From Glaciecola siphonariae (GTDB lineage Bacteria; Pseudomonadota; Gammaproteobacteria; Enterobacterales; Alteromonadaceae): 64,000 bases of DNA. Of this stretch, positions 55,903 to 64,000 are shown piece by piece (positions within the stretch are counted from its first letter, which is position 1; the number at the start of each line of letters is the position of its first letter). Under the pieces are notes generated by a model. That model saw nothing but the letters and a program-made list of their open reading frames with translations. It made no database searches and was not told the DNA's origin. The stretch covers positions 1,488,001 through 1,552,000 of the forward strand of contig NZ_JBHSGU010000002.1 in the NCBI RefSeq assembly GCF_042652645.1, in the 5' to 3' direction. A program made the position numbers and the translations under genes.

Positions 55903-55948
55903 AGCTGACAAAAAATAGCAGTGAAAATTACGCTAAAAATAGCTGTCA
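55903..55948 (+). repeat. Two AGCTG(A/T)CA copies upstream of a sigma-54 promoter
   Basis: AGCTGACA (55903-55910) and AGCTGTCA (55941-55948) are direct near-copies 95-140 bases before the sigma-54 promoter at 56043. The core GCTGTCA is shared with the inverted repeat at 50480-50556. Confidence 0.45.
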
Positions 55949-56042
55949 GGAAATTTAACAGTTTGTTAAGGGAAAGTATTTGGATAAATAGCAATCGATT
56001 ATAAATGCATGTTTTTATTGGTTTTTATACCAGATGGAAAAG

Positions 56043-56058
56043 TGGCATCATTTCTGCA
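56043..56058 (+). promoter_or_regulatory. Sigma-54 promoter of the PEP-CTERM protein gene
   Basis: TGGCAT-CATTT-CTGCA has -24 GG and -12 GC at exact spacing and sits 45 bases before the start codon of the PEP-CTERM protein gene. Confidence 0.65.
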
Positions 56059-56103
56059 TCGACGTAACCGTAGATTATTTTTGATACTAAAAAAGGAACT
56101 CAA

Positions 56104-57072
56104 ATGAAACAATTACTAAAAACAACAGCTATTGCTGCTGTCGCATTAGCGTCTAGCAACGCAGTTGCTGGTGGTATGTATATCGATGTTGGTAGCCCGG
56201 CATTTGACCAGTATTTCTCTGGCGGTGGCTTAGTAGCTAACGACGCAGATACCCAAACCGGCACATTTACCGAGTTTGGTTTTACCGGCTTATTAGCAAC
56301 GTCAATTTACGGTTTGACGGCTGGTGGTACATTAGATGGTACAATCATCGACACCAACATCACAGCTGACCTTATGGCTGCTGGCATTACAGCGGGCGGC
56401 ACAGGCGGTTTAAGCCTTGCGGGCAACCCATATGTAGTTCCAGGTGGTCCTAACGCTGGTGACACTACCTTAGCTCTTCCAGACTGTAACGGCGGTCAGT
56501 GCTCAGTGAGCAACCTTTCACCACTAACAAATGCGGCTGGTATTGAAGACGGTGAAGGTTTTGGTAACACTTGGGGCTTTGACGTTGAATATAACCTTAT
56601 CGCTACTCTAGGCGCGAATGGTCCGGTATACACTGGTGGTTATATCGATTTCTTCTTCAATGATTTGATAAATGGGACTCAGAGTCTTGCCTTTAGTGCC
56701 AACGTAACAGGTTCAAGCATCAACGCTGCGAACTTAGACATTTTCTTTGAAGTATCCTTTGTTGAAGCTGGACTTTTGTTTGTTCAGGATCAATACGGCA
56801 ACTTCCAGGATTTATCTGTTGAGCTAGCGAATGCTGTAGCAAGCGGCAGTAACTTCCCAACGTTCCAGATTGATACAAACGTTAACCCGCCAGTACCAAC
56901 TGCAGACGGCTTGTTAGTAGTTACTGGTACTGATGGCGTAACTCGCGCTATCCGTCAAACTACTCTAGATGGTTCAGCACGAGTAACGCTTGTACCAGAG
57001 CCAAGCACACTAGCTCTACTTGGCTTAAGTCTAGTAGGTTTCGGTGTAGCTTCTCGCCGTCGCAAGCAGTAA
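56104..57072 (+). CDS. PEP-CTERM sorting-domain protein
   Basis: The 322-residue protein has a signal peptide cut near VAG-GMY. The mature part is rich in Gly, Thr, Asn and Asp with little Lys or Arg, and has a pair of cysteines in LPDCNGGQCSVS. The C-terminus is a textbook sorting signal: VPEPSTLALLGLSLVGFG then ASRRRKQ. An exosortase would cleave it for delivery to the cell surface or biofilm matrix. AAAAAAGGAAC precedes the ATG, a sigma-54 promoter lies upstream and a strong terminator follows, so it is a single-gene unit. Codons are regular, as for an abundant protein. Confidence 0.95.
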   Translation: MKQLLKTTAIAAVALASSNAVAGGMYIDVGSPAFDQYFSGGGLVANDADTQTGTFTEFGFTGLLATSIYGLTAGGTLDGTIIDTNITADLMAAGITAGGTGGLSLAGNPYVVPGGPNAGDTTLALPDCNGGQCSVSNLSPLTNAAGIEDGEGFGNTWGFDVEYNLIATLGANGPVYTGGYIDFFFNDLINGTQSLAFSANVTGSSINAANLDIFFEVSFVEAGLLFVQDQYGNFQDLSVELANAVASGSNFPTFQIDTNVNPPVPTADGLLVVTGTDGVTRAIRQTTLDGSARVTLVPEPSTLALLGLSLVGFGVASRRRKQ

Positions 57073-57097
57073 GTTTTAGCATCAAAATAGTCTGACT

Positions 57098-57125
57098 AGC
57101 CGGCCCATTGGGCCGGCTTTTTTAT
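57098..57125 (+). terminator. Strong intrinsic terminator after the PEP-CTERM gene
   Basis: AGCCGGCCC (57098-57106), loop ATT, GGGCCGGCT (57110-57118), then a run of T. The stem is GC-rich with nine perfect pairs. Confidence 0.95.
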
Positions 57126-57212
57126 TGCTGGTCTTGTTTTTTATTACTGCTATAGACTGAACACAATTTACCGTGCTTCACTTAAAATACCTATTGCGCA
57201 AACTTTCAAAGC

Positions 57213-58418
57213 TTGCAACACTTGTCAAAGTTTTTAACACCTCGTTTATGCCATAAATGTTATGGAAAAAAGCGCTACCTGACTATCAATGACTATCACG
57301 TGAATTCTGCACAGCCGCTCTCAGTCCATGTTCATCAAGATGTCTCTGAAACCTTTCTCAGTGATATGTTCTCTGTTGTGCAGTCATGTCCCCTACAATC
57401 ACCTTTTTTATCGCGGCAATGGTTCTTGTCTTTGCACGCGCATGCAAGCAATACAAATTCTAAAGCTGCGTTCACATTTGTGCAGTTTTGTGAACACGGT
57501 AGTACGATAGGTTTTTGTCTCGTAGGTGTGCAAAGGCGGTGGTATGGCGATATTTATTATCTAAATCAAACTGGCATTGATGAGTTTGATCAAATGTGGA
57601 TTGAACACAATGACATCATCGCAACTAACCCAGACAATGTGCTTATATGCAGAGCTGCCTTAATCAATACACTTGCAGCAATTCCGAGGTTTCATCGCTT
57701 TGTGGTGTCGATGGGAGCGAGTAAGCACTGGCACACAAATACAATAAGCGAGTGGTCCTGCACCGAAGAACGCGTCGCATATGTTGACCTCAACGCTATT
57801 GCTCGCAATAAGCAAGACTATATGGATACTTTGTCGAAAAACTCTAAGTCTAGTCTCAGGCGAAGCAAAAACTTTATTACAAAACAATTTGGTGAGGTAA
57901 CATACGCGATACACCGAGAAAAGCTTTCATCGCTCTTAAGCCGAGAACTCGCGCCATTACATATTAAGCAGTGGTCTGATACAGAGCATCAAAGCGGTTT
58001 CACTAATCCAGTATTTACTCAATTCCATTCGCGCCTGAGTGAGTCAGGGGATGAGCGGCTACATTTTGAAATTATGCGTTTTGATGCGGGTGATAAGACG
58101 CTTGGATATTTATATCAATTTGTTTGTGACAAACGTGTTTATTTTTATTTGTCCGCAATCAATTATGATGAACCTAACAATAACTACAAGCCGGGAATAT
58201 TGATGCACGCTTTAGCGATTCAACATTACTTAGCATCAGGCTATGAGCGTTATGATTTTCTGGCTGGTGCCGCCCGTTATAAAGAGTCCTTAAGTAACGC
58301 TCACTATCATATGTATTCACTGCATTTAGTCAGTCGACGTGCCTTCCATCAAGGTCTATTCTGGGCTAATAAAATAATAAAGCGCGTAATGTTTTACGCC
58401 GCAAAAGCGAAACGCTAA
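57213..58418 (+). CDS. FemAB/GNAT-like acyltransferase (BioF2-like domain)
   Basis: This is up to 401 residues. The C-terminal half has the Acetyltransf_6 (FemAB-related) pattern found in polysaccharide loci: SKNSKSSLRRSKNFITKQFG, LHIKQWSD, TLGYLYQFVCDKRVYFYLSA, YKPGILMHALAIQHYLASG and RYDFLAGAARYKESLS. It probably transfers an acyl or aminoacyl group to a sugar or lipid intermediate. The start is uncertain: TTG 57213 opens the frame, no in-frame ATG occurs for about 50 codons, and GTG 57300 is an alternative giving about 372 residues. It heads the exopolysaccharide cluster, nine bases before the lyase-like gene. Confidence 0.75.
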   Translation: MQHLSKFLTPRLCHKCYGKKRYLTINDYHVNSAQPLSVHVHQDVSETFLSDMFSVVQSCPLQSPFLSRQWFLSLHAHASNTNSKAAFTFVQFCEHGSTIGFCLVGVQRRWYGDIYYLNQTGIDEFDQMWIEHNDIIATNPDNVLICRAALINTLAAIPRFHRFVVSMGASKHWHTNTISEWSCTEERVAYVDLNAIARNKQDYMDTLSKNSKSSLRRSKNFITKQFGEVTYAIHREKLSSLLSRELAPLHIKQWSDTEHQSGFTNPVFTQFHSRLSESGDERLHFEIMRFDAGDKTLGYLYQFVCDKRVYFYLSAINYDEPNNNYKPGILMHALAIQHYLASGYERYDFLAGAARYKESLSNAHYHMYSLHLVSRRAFHQGLFWANKIIKRVMFYAAKAKR

Positions 58419-58426
58419 GCGCGACT

Positions 58427-61054
58427 ATGAATAAAGAACAACATGTCTTTACCTTAATTAAGCCTACTGAGTCGCACAGCGCTTTTTCACAGGGCGTGCC
58501 GCTGCCAAAAGGTATGTATTCAGCAAATGAGAGCATAGAACTCTTCTTTAACAATACAGCTGTACCTTGCGCTACTCGAGCCCTTGCACTTTGGCCAGAC
58601 CGTTCGATTCGCTGGCTAATGCTTGAATGCGTCCTCCCGCCTGTTAGTAATGCCAATACTAAGTTTTACATTCGCACACTGCGCTACAACAATGTGACAC
58701 TTAAGAAAAAATGGGTGCATCAGGATAATGACCAACTTCGTGTTGGTCTCAAAGACACTCGCTTAAGTTTTGATACCAATAATTTTTTACATTTCACCAG
58801 CAACGGTGCTGTTAGCGAGGGTCAGGCCACATTCGAGTTTGAGGGACAGGCGCTTTTAATACAAACAATACGCACGCAACATCAAAGCTACTATGATTCG
58901 CAAAACCGCCCTCTATTTTGTGATGTAACTCAAGAAGCAGACTTTATAACGGCTCAAAATCAAGCTGTACGCGCAAAAGCAAGCCTTAGGTGTTATTACC
59001 ACTTAGGGCTTGTGCAAGTGCAGGTAAACATACATAACCCGCAAGCAGTGGTGCATCACGGCGGTAAATGGGATTTAGGAAACGAACATAGTTTAGCACT
59101 CACTCAGTTTCAAATTCGCCTAAGCTCAGAGGCAGTAAATACAAATAAAGCCACCTTGTATGCTGGTGAAGACACAGCATCAATTGAAGCATCGGCTAGC
59201 GGTGTAAAGAAGATGTCAGTCACGCAATTTAGCAGCGGCGGCGAACGCTGGGACAGTCCAAACCATAAACGAGCAGATAATCGTGTTGCCTTAAAAAAGC
59301 GCGGCGCTCAGTGCTTACTAGATGGCGCTGTTAGCGATATGCTAAGACCCGAACCTGCGGTTTTTTGGGAAGGGTCAAATGGTTATGCGCTATTGCGAAC
59401 ACAGCATTTTTGGCAAAAATTCCCAAGCCAATTAAAAGCCGATGGTGAGCATATAAAGTTAGGGTTTACCAACATCACTGACTCTGGCAATGAATATGAA
59501 GAATTACAAGCTGGCGAGAGTAAATCGCATAACTTTGATCTTTTACTTTTGCCGACCAAGCCAAGTATTAACATCGGGTTTTCGAAGGCGCAAATCAAGA
59601 TCCCCGAAACGTTGTTAGAGCAATGCAGCATTATCCCATGGTTCAATAGCGCGAGCGCTAACGATGACTTGCAATTATTCATCAATGCAGGAATAAACGC
59701 TGAACACGCTAACTTTTTTAAAAAGCGTGAAGCGCTTGACGAATTTGGCTGGCGTAACTTTGGTGATATCTATGCTGACCACGAAGCGGTAGGGCAAGAC
59801 CCAAGTAAGCCGTTTGTATCGCATTACAACAATCAATACGACCCTCTACACGGTTTTTTAAAGCAGTGGATGTTAAGCGGTGACAGCAGATGGCAAACTC
59901 TGGCAGATGATCTTTTTGACCATATCGTCAACATAGACATTTATGAAACTGACAGTGATAAGCCTGAATATAATAAGGGCCTGTTTTGGCACACCGACCA
60001 CTATGTTGAGGCGCAAACCGCTACCCACAGAACCTATTCAAAGCATCAACAGGCCAACGTATATATGGACCATGCTGGCGGCGGAGGTCCGGGTGCTCAT
60101 CATTGCTATACTTCAGGCTTAGCCCTTTACTATTGGCTCAACGGCAGTCAACGAGCACTCGACGTGCTTCTTGGTATGACACAATGGATGAGCCATATAT
60201 ACGAGGGCGATAAAACCCTGCTGGGCTTGTTTTTACGCATCAAAAATGCAAACTATTTACGAGTCCCCTTTACCAATAAATTAGCCCTAGGCAGCGGTAC
60301 CGGCGTTTTACGCAACGTTTTTACCAATAAATATCCGCTAGACAGAGGCACAGGAAACTACGTCAACACGCTCCTCGACGCTTTTGAGGTGACGCATGAT
60401 TTTCAATACTTAAGTCAAAGTGAAACCGTTATTCTCAATACCATTTGTGCAGACGATGATTTATCCCAGCGAAATTTTAGCGACATTGAAAATACATGGT
60501 TTTATATTGTATTTTTGCAGGCGGTCGCAAAGCATTTATTTTACGCCGCAAACCTAAGCGGGCATGCAGATAAAACACGCGTTATTTTGCGCGCTTTTTT
60601 ACACTATGCTCAATATGTTCGCGACCATGAAACCCTTTATTTAGATAACAAACAGTGTCTTGAATATCCAAATGATACGTGGACTGCGCAAGACGTCAGA
60701 AAGGTCCACGTGCTGGCCTGCGCGTCTGCATTGTGCGCGCCGTCAGAAAAAGACCTGTATTCGCAAAAAGCAAATGCCTTGCATGCATCAATTGTTGCCA
60801 AGCTTAAACACAGTGACGAAGCGCAGTACACCCGTATTCTTGCGCTGCTGATGCAAAATTATGGAGCAGTCGAGGCGCTTAATAGTATTGATATTCCCCT
60901 TAAACATGATGCGGCAAACCCAACTAATAAAGTCGTAAAAGCGCCCTCTTTTACAAAGCGGCTAATACGCTTTGTTACCCAATACTCCTTGAAAAGAGAG
61001 CGCCAACACTTAGTGGCACGCTTACCCAAACTTAAAAAGTACTTAGGTCAATAG
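58427..61054 (+). CDS. YetA/PcRGLX-like protein (possible polysaccharide lyase), no signal peptide
   Basis: The 875-residue protein has an N-terminal RIFT-barrel-like module with GVPLPKGMYSANESIELFF and ALWPDRSIRWLMLECVLP, resembling the exo-rhamnogalacturonan lyase (PcRGLX/YetA) family. A long alpha/alpha-type region follows: DEFGWRNFGDIYADHEA, VSHYNNQYDPLHGFLKQW, HTDHYVEA, DHAGGGGPGAHHCYTSGL. The conserved His, Asp and Tyr sites suggest a carbohydrate-active enzyme. Unusually there is no signal peptide, although neighbours build exported polysaccharide, so it may act on a cytoplasmic intermediate or use another route. The GT2 gene follows one base after its stop. Confidence 0.6.
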   Translation: MNKEQHVFTLIKPTESHSAFSQGVPLPKGMYSANESIELFFNNTAVPCATRALALWPDRSIRWLMLECVLPPVSNANTKFYIRTLRYNNVTLKKKWVHQDNDQLRVGLKDTRLSFDTNNFLHFTSNGAVSEGQATFEFEGQALLIQTIRTQHQSYYDSQNRPLFCDVTQEADFITAQNQAVRAKASLRCYYHLGLVQVQVNIHNPQAVVHHGGKWDLGNEHSLALTQFQIRLSSEAVNTNKATLYAGEDTASIEASASGVKKMSVTQFSSGGERWDSPNHKRADNRVALKKRGAQCLLDGAVSDMLRPEPAVFWEGSNGYALLRTQHFWQKFPSQLKADGEHIKLGFTNITDSGNEYEELQAGESKSHNFDLLLLPTKPSINIGFSKAQIKIPETLLEQCSIIPWFNSASANDDLQLFINAGINAEHANFFKKREALDEFGWRNFGDIYADHEAVGQDPSKPFVSHYNNQYDPLHGFLKQWMLSGDSRWQTLADDLFDHIVNIDIYETDSDKPEYNKGLFWHTDHYVEAQTATHRTYSKHQQANVYMDHAGGGGPGAHHCYTSGLALYYWLNGSQRALDVLLGMTQWMSHIYEGDKTLLGLFLRIKNANYLRVPFTNKLALGSGTGVLRNVFTNKYPLDRGTGNYVNTLLDAFEVTHDFQYLSQSETVILNTICADDDLSQRNFSDIENTWFYIVFLQAVAKHLFYAANLSGHADKTRVILRAFLHYAQYVRDHETLYLDNKQCLEYPNDTWTAQDVRKVHVLACASALCAPSEKDLYSQKANALHASIVAKLKHSDEAQYTRILALLMQNYGAVEALNSIDIPLKHDAANPTNKVVKAPSFTKRLIRFVTQYSLKRERQHLVARLPKLKKYLGQ

Positions 61055-61055
61055 T

Positions 61056-62009
61056 ATGACGAAGCCACTTAGCTGTGAATTAAGCTTTATTATTCCTCAT
61101 ATGGGACGCGAGAACATGTTATGTCAAACGATTGATTCGATTGGCGCGCAGCATTTTGCGCTTGACCAAGTTGAAGTGATTGTGGCGACAAAAAACCATG
61201 CGCTTACACTTGCCGACTTACCTCAGATTGACAACTTACGCATTAGTTTAGTGCAAGCAGACCCTGCTTTGACAATTTCTCATCAACGCAACCTTGCCGC
61301 ATCACATGCAAAAGGCAAACACCTGGCTTTTTTAGATGCCGATGTTTGTCTGGCACCCAACTGGATTGAAGCTATGCTGACGCTGTTGAAAAGCGATGGC
61401 GAGATAAAACTAGTTAGCGCAATACAAAAAAATAGCGACAATGCGCCGCCTTTAGAGCAATTAAGGACATTTATAAGCAACGCCCATATCGACTGCGAAG
61501 TGGAGTTCTTACCGGGACGAAACTTATTGCTGAGCGCAGAGACTTTTGACGAAAGCGGCGGCTTTCCTGAACACTTAGTTACGTGTGAAGACTATGTATT
61601 TACCCAGCGTGTCCATCAGCAGGGAAAATTGATATATAGCAGCAATAGCACGTATATCCATTTAGGCGAGGACAAAGCGTTCTGGCCAATGGCGAAAAAA
61701 GAAGTGTGGCGCGGACAGTCAAATATCGCGTCTCTGTCTGGTCGTAAAGTCCCTTCGTCTGAATGGCCCAGTTTTATCGCTCCACCAATCTTTACTTTAG
61801 GACTGTTCGCTGCTGTTATCGCACTATTAGCAGGCGCTCTGCTATGGTCTAGCGTGTTCTTAATACCCAGTGTACTTGTTCTGCTCCTTTATACCTTTCG
61901 ACTTTATCGAATAAGCAAAGGTGGACTTTCGCTGAGTACAATCTTGAGCTTTTATAGCTTATACTTCCCTGCCCGAACATGGGGAACAGTCAAAGGTTTT
62001 TTTAATTAG
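61056..62009 (+). CDS. Family 2 glycosyltransferase with membrane tail
   Basis: The protein has 317 residues. The GT-A fold begins LSFIIPHMGRENMLCQTIDS, with the acidic metal motif in HLAFLDADVCLAPNWIEAML and an acceptor-site region DESGGFPEHLVTCEDYVFTQ. Two C-terminal helices (about residues 245-285) anchor it to the inner membrane. It adds a sugar from a nucleotide donor to a growing polysaccharide; the donor is not evident. It lies one base after the lyase-like gene and 34 bases before the next glycosyltransferase. Confidence 0.9.
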   Translation: MTKPLSCELSFIIPHMGRENMLCQTIDSIGAQHFALDQVEVIVATKNHALTLADLPQIDNLRISLVQADPALTISHQRNLAASHAKGKHLAFLDADVCLAPNWIEAMLTLLKSDGEIKLVSAIQKNSDNAPPLEQLRTFISNAHIDCEVEFLPGRNLLLSAETFDESGGFPEHLVTCEDYVFTQRVHQQGKLIYSSNSTYIHLGEDKAFWPMAKKEVWRGQSNIASLSGRKVPSSEWPSFIAPPIFTLGLFAAVIALLAGALLWSSVFLIPSVLVLLLYTFRLYRISKGGLSLSTILSFYSLYFPARTWGTVKGFFN

Positions 62010-62043
62010 TAGGTTTAGTTACCCGCGATATTACTAGGTAAGC

Positions 62044-63162
62044 ATGAAGCAGACTCCGCACATACTACAGTTTATATGTTCAACCGGATTTTACGGCGCT
62101 GAACGATGGATACTGGCCTTATGCAGAAATACCGTGGCCGGTGATGCAAAATATTCATTAGCCGTAACGCTAGAACCTGGCAGCGAGGACCTTGAGCTTG
62201 TAAAACAGTTTGAGGCTCATTGCGGCGATACTTATTTAGCCCCAATGAGTAACCGTTTTGACTTTTCTGTTGTAAACAAGCTGGCACAATACATCAAAAG
62301 TAATGATATTGACCTTATTCATACGCATGGATATAAGTCGGACATACTGGGCATCTTGGCGGCAAAAAAAGCCGGTATTCCGGTAGTTGTTACCCCGCAC
62401 GGCTTTGAAAATGCCGAAGACTTGAAATTGCGCCTGTTTATATGGCTGGGCTGCCAGTCTATGCGTTTTGCCAATCATGTCGTGCCTTTATCGCCACAGT
62501 TGATGCAAGATGTGCGGCGCTACGGCGTACATGAGCCAAAGCTTCGCTATATTCAAAATGGCGTTGACCTCTCAGAAGTCGATGCCGTTCGCCAAGCACC
62601 TCCACAACTTCAGAAAGAAAAAAAACGCATCGGCTTTATCGGGCAAATGATTAGCCGAAAAAACATCAAAGATATCTTAAATATTTTTGACCAGCTCACT
62701 CAAAATAGAGACGATATAGAACTAGTCTTATTAGGCGATGGCGACGAACGAAGCGAGCTTGAAGCGTATGCAAACACCCTGACAAGCGCGCCTGACATTC
62801 ACTTTCTTGGCTATCGTGATGACCGCCTTGATTATTTACGCAGTTTCGATTTATTTGTGATGACCTCGACCTTAGAGGGCATACCACGATGCCTGATGGA
62901 AGCATGCGCCATGGCTATTCCAGTTGCCGCATACAATATCTCAGGGGTAGATCAGCTCGTTCACGACGAGCAGACAGGTCTATTGGCAAAACTTGGGGAC
63001 AAAGCTACCCTCATGCATCAATGGCAACGCTTGCTAGACGACGAAGAACTCGCAAAGCAAATAGGACAAAATGCGTTAAGCTACGTCAACGAACATTATT
63101 CGGCTAAGCGAATGGCAGACGAATATTTAGCTTTGTTTGAACAGCTTTTGGCAACTGGATAG
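62044..63162 (+). CDS. Family 4-type glycosyltransferase (GT-B)
   Basis: The protein has 372 residues. The N-terminal half begins HILQFICSTGFYGAERWILAL and contains DLIHTHGYKSDILGILAAKKAG. The C-terminal half has the Glycos_transf_1 domain with IGFIGQMISRKNIKDIL, LVLLGDGDERSEL and the donor-binding FVMTSTLEGIPRCLMEACAMAIPVAA (E-x7-E pattern). It is cytoplasmic, probably membrane-associated, and builds surface polysaccharide. It is followed six bases later by the deacetylase gene. Confidence 0.92.
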   Translation: MKQTPHILQFICSTGFYGAERWILALCRNTVAGDAKYSLAVTLEPGSEDLELVKQFEAHCGDTYLAPMSNRFDFSVVNKLAQYIKSNDIDLIHTHGYKSDILGILAAKKAGIPVVVTPHGFENAEDLKLRLFIWLGCQSMRFANHVVPLSPQLMQDVRRYGVHEPKLRYIQNGVDLSEVDAVRQAPPQLQKEKKRIGFIGQMISRKNIKDILNIFDQLTQNRDDIELVLLGDGDERSELEAYANTLTSAPDIHFLGYRDDRLDYLRSFDLFVMTSTLEGIPRCLMEACAMAIPVAAYNISGVDQLVHDEQTGLLAKLGDKATLMHQWQRLLDDEELAKQIGQNALSYVNEHYSAKRMADEYLALFEQLLATG

Positions 63163-63168
63163 CGCACT

Positions 63169-64000
63169 GTGAATAAGAAAACTGATTTAATATTTTTATT
63201 AAGCGTAGACACAGAGGAAGAGTGGGACTGGGAAGGCCCGTTTCCTGAGGGTGAGTTTTCTGTTGAAAACTTGCATAAGCTGCCTGAGTTTCAGTCTTTT
63301 TGCACACAAAAGGGAATCCGTCCCTGTTATTTTGTTGACTATGCTGCAGCCCAAGGCATTGCGCCTGACAGCGCGTTTGTCGAGCAGGTAAAAAACAATG
63401 AATGTGAACTCGGAGCACACCTACACCCGTGGGCTAATCCACCTTATTTCGACAAGCCCAATGAAGCAAACTCCCATGTTATCAACTTGCCAATTGAAGA
63501 GGTAAGTGAAAAGCTAGATGCTTTGATGGCGCTATTTGCTGAGCGTTTTGCATATCAACCAAAGGCATTTAGAACCGGACGCTGGGGCATATCACCCGAG
63601 ATTATGGCCTTGCTTTGGTCGCGAGGATTTGAGGTAGATTCGAGCGTCTACCCGTTTTACCAAAATGAATTTTTTTCGTGCCAGGGCTCCCCTACTCGCC
63701 CTTATTGGCCAAGTGAAAATGACGTATTAAAAAGCGGTGAGCAGCATAACATCCTTGAGCTGCCTGTGACGGTTGGGTTTAATCGCCGTCCGTTCACCAG
63801 AGCAAACAAAATTCATCAGCGCCTAGATAGTCAAAACCTACAAGCATTTAAAGCCAACGCACTCTTATGGCACAGCAAACTGCTGCGCAAGATTTATTTG
63901 AGCCCTGAGGTATCAGAAACGAGCGACATGATTGCACTGTGTGAAGCGGCTATAAAAGAAAACGGTCCTTTGCTACATATGTATTTTCATAGTTCTAACC
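63169..64000 (+). CDS. Polysaccharide deacetylase-family protein, 5' part
   Basis: The frame starts at GTG 63169 and runs off the window (277 codons visible, no stop). It begins with LIFLLSVDTEEEWDWEGPFP, the aspartate-bearing first motif of this NodB-like group, followed by CELGAHLHPWANPPY with the metal-binding histidines, then AFRTGRWGISPEIMALLWSRG and ILELPVTVGF. These proteins remove N-acetyl groups from surface polysaccharide or act on related carbohydrate substrates, and this type is common in exosortase-linked loci. It is the last visible gene of the exopolysaccharide unit. Confidence 0.85.
   Translation, partial: MNKKTDLIFLLSVDTEEEWDWEGPFPEGEFSVENLHKLPEFQSFCTQKGIRPCYFVDYAAAQGIAPDSAFVEQVKNNECELGAHLHPWANPPYFDKPNEANSHVINLPIEEVSEKLDALMALFAERFAYQPKAFRTGRWGISPEIMALLWSRGFEVDSSVYPFYQNEFFSCQGSPTRPYWPSENDVLKSGEQHNILELPVTVGFNRRPFTRANKIHQRLDSQNLQAFKANALLWHSKLLRKIYLSPEVSETSDMIALCEAAIKENGPLLHMYFHSSN

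Noticed and set aside
57257..57292. Short frame (MLWKKALPDYQ) as the true start of the FemAB-like gene by frameshift
   Set aside because: The 11-codon frame ends in a stop and does not connect to the downstream domain without an indel. A non-ATG start of the main frame is simpler, though not proven.

Overview
The window comes from a marine-type gammaproteobacterium, most probably of the order Alteromonadales. The evidence is the gene content (ccm genes beside an orphan FliK/FlhB-like pair, recA, pncC, mutS, pyrG-eno) and a PEP-CTERM/exosortase accessory locus next to an assimilatory nitrate cluster. The genus is not resolved. I see no tRNA, rRNA, CRISPR array, insertion sequence or prophage. 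Both ends cut genes: ccmG on the left and a polysaccharide deacetylase on the right.

Layout. (1) 1-4957, minus strand: cytochrome c maturation operon ccmA-B-CD-E-F-G with every junction overlapping; ccmC and ccmD are one continuous reading frame. (2) 5146-8143: orphan FliK-like and FlhB-C-terminal-like pair. (3) 8210-12958: recA with a LexA box, pncC, mutS. (4) 13122-17365: a three-gene unit of cupredoxin, membrane GGDEF/EAL protein and outer-membrane protein. (5) 17565-33441: nitrate assimilation, with a porin, NrtABC-type transporter, cytoplasmic nitrate sensor NasS, ANTAR antiterminator NasT, a TrpD2-like protein, siroheme methyltransferase, nitrate reductase NasA, nitrite reductase NirBD, and divergent mobA. 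The nrtA and nirB leaders each carry two hexaloop hairpins followed by an intrinsic terminator, the expected RNA target of NasT. (6) 33507-41102: secreted esterase, pyrG, eno, an unknown protein and an ABC exporter.

(7) 41266-64000: a PEP-CTERM/exosortase-associated and exopolysaccharide region. It holds two PEP-CTERM-type surface proteins (one lacking the literal PEP), a five-gene operon (Tat-exported protein, PqqD-like protein, HprK-related kinase, nucleotidyltransferase-like protein, UDP-glucuronate epimerase), a trypsin-like protease, a YdcF-like protein, an RND/MMPL exporter, an AHL-synthase-like acyltransferase followed by a ThiF/E1-like enzyme, the TPR lipoprotein PrsT, and a sugar-polymer cluster (FemAB-like acyltransferase, YetA/PcRGLX-like lyase, two glycosyltransferases, deacetylase). 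Three good and one weaker sigma-54 (-24/-12) promoter matches lie before PEP-CTERM-related units, which suggests one sigma-54 regulon. No exosortase gene is in the window, so the core probably lies beyond the right edge.

The most unusual features are the CcmC-CcmD fusion with an added transmembrane helix, the Tat-protein/PqqD/HprK-related/nucleotidyltransferase operon, the acyltransferase-ThiF pair and the paired ANTAR-target leaders. All family assignments come from reading the protein sequences; no database search was run.
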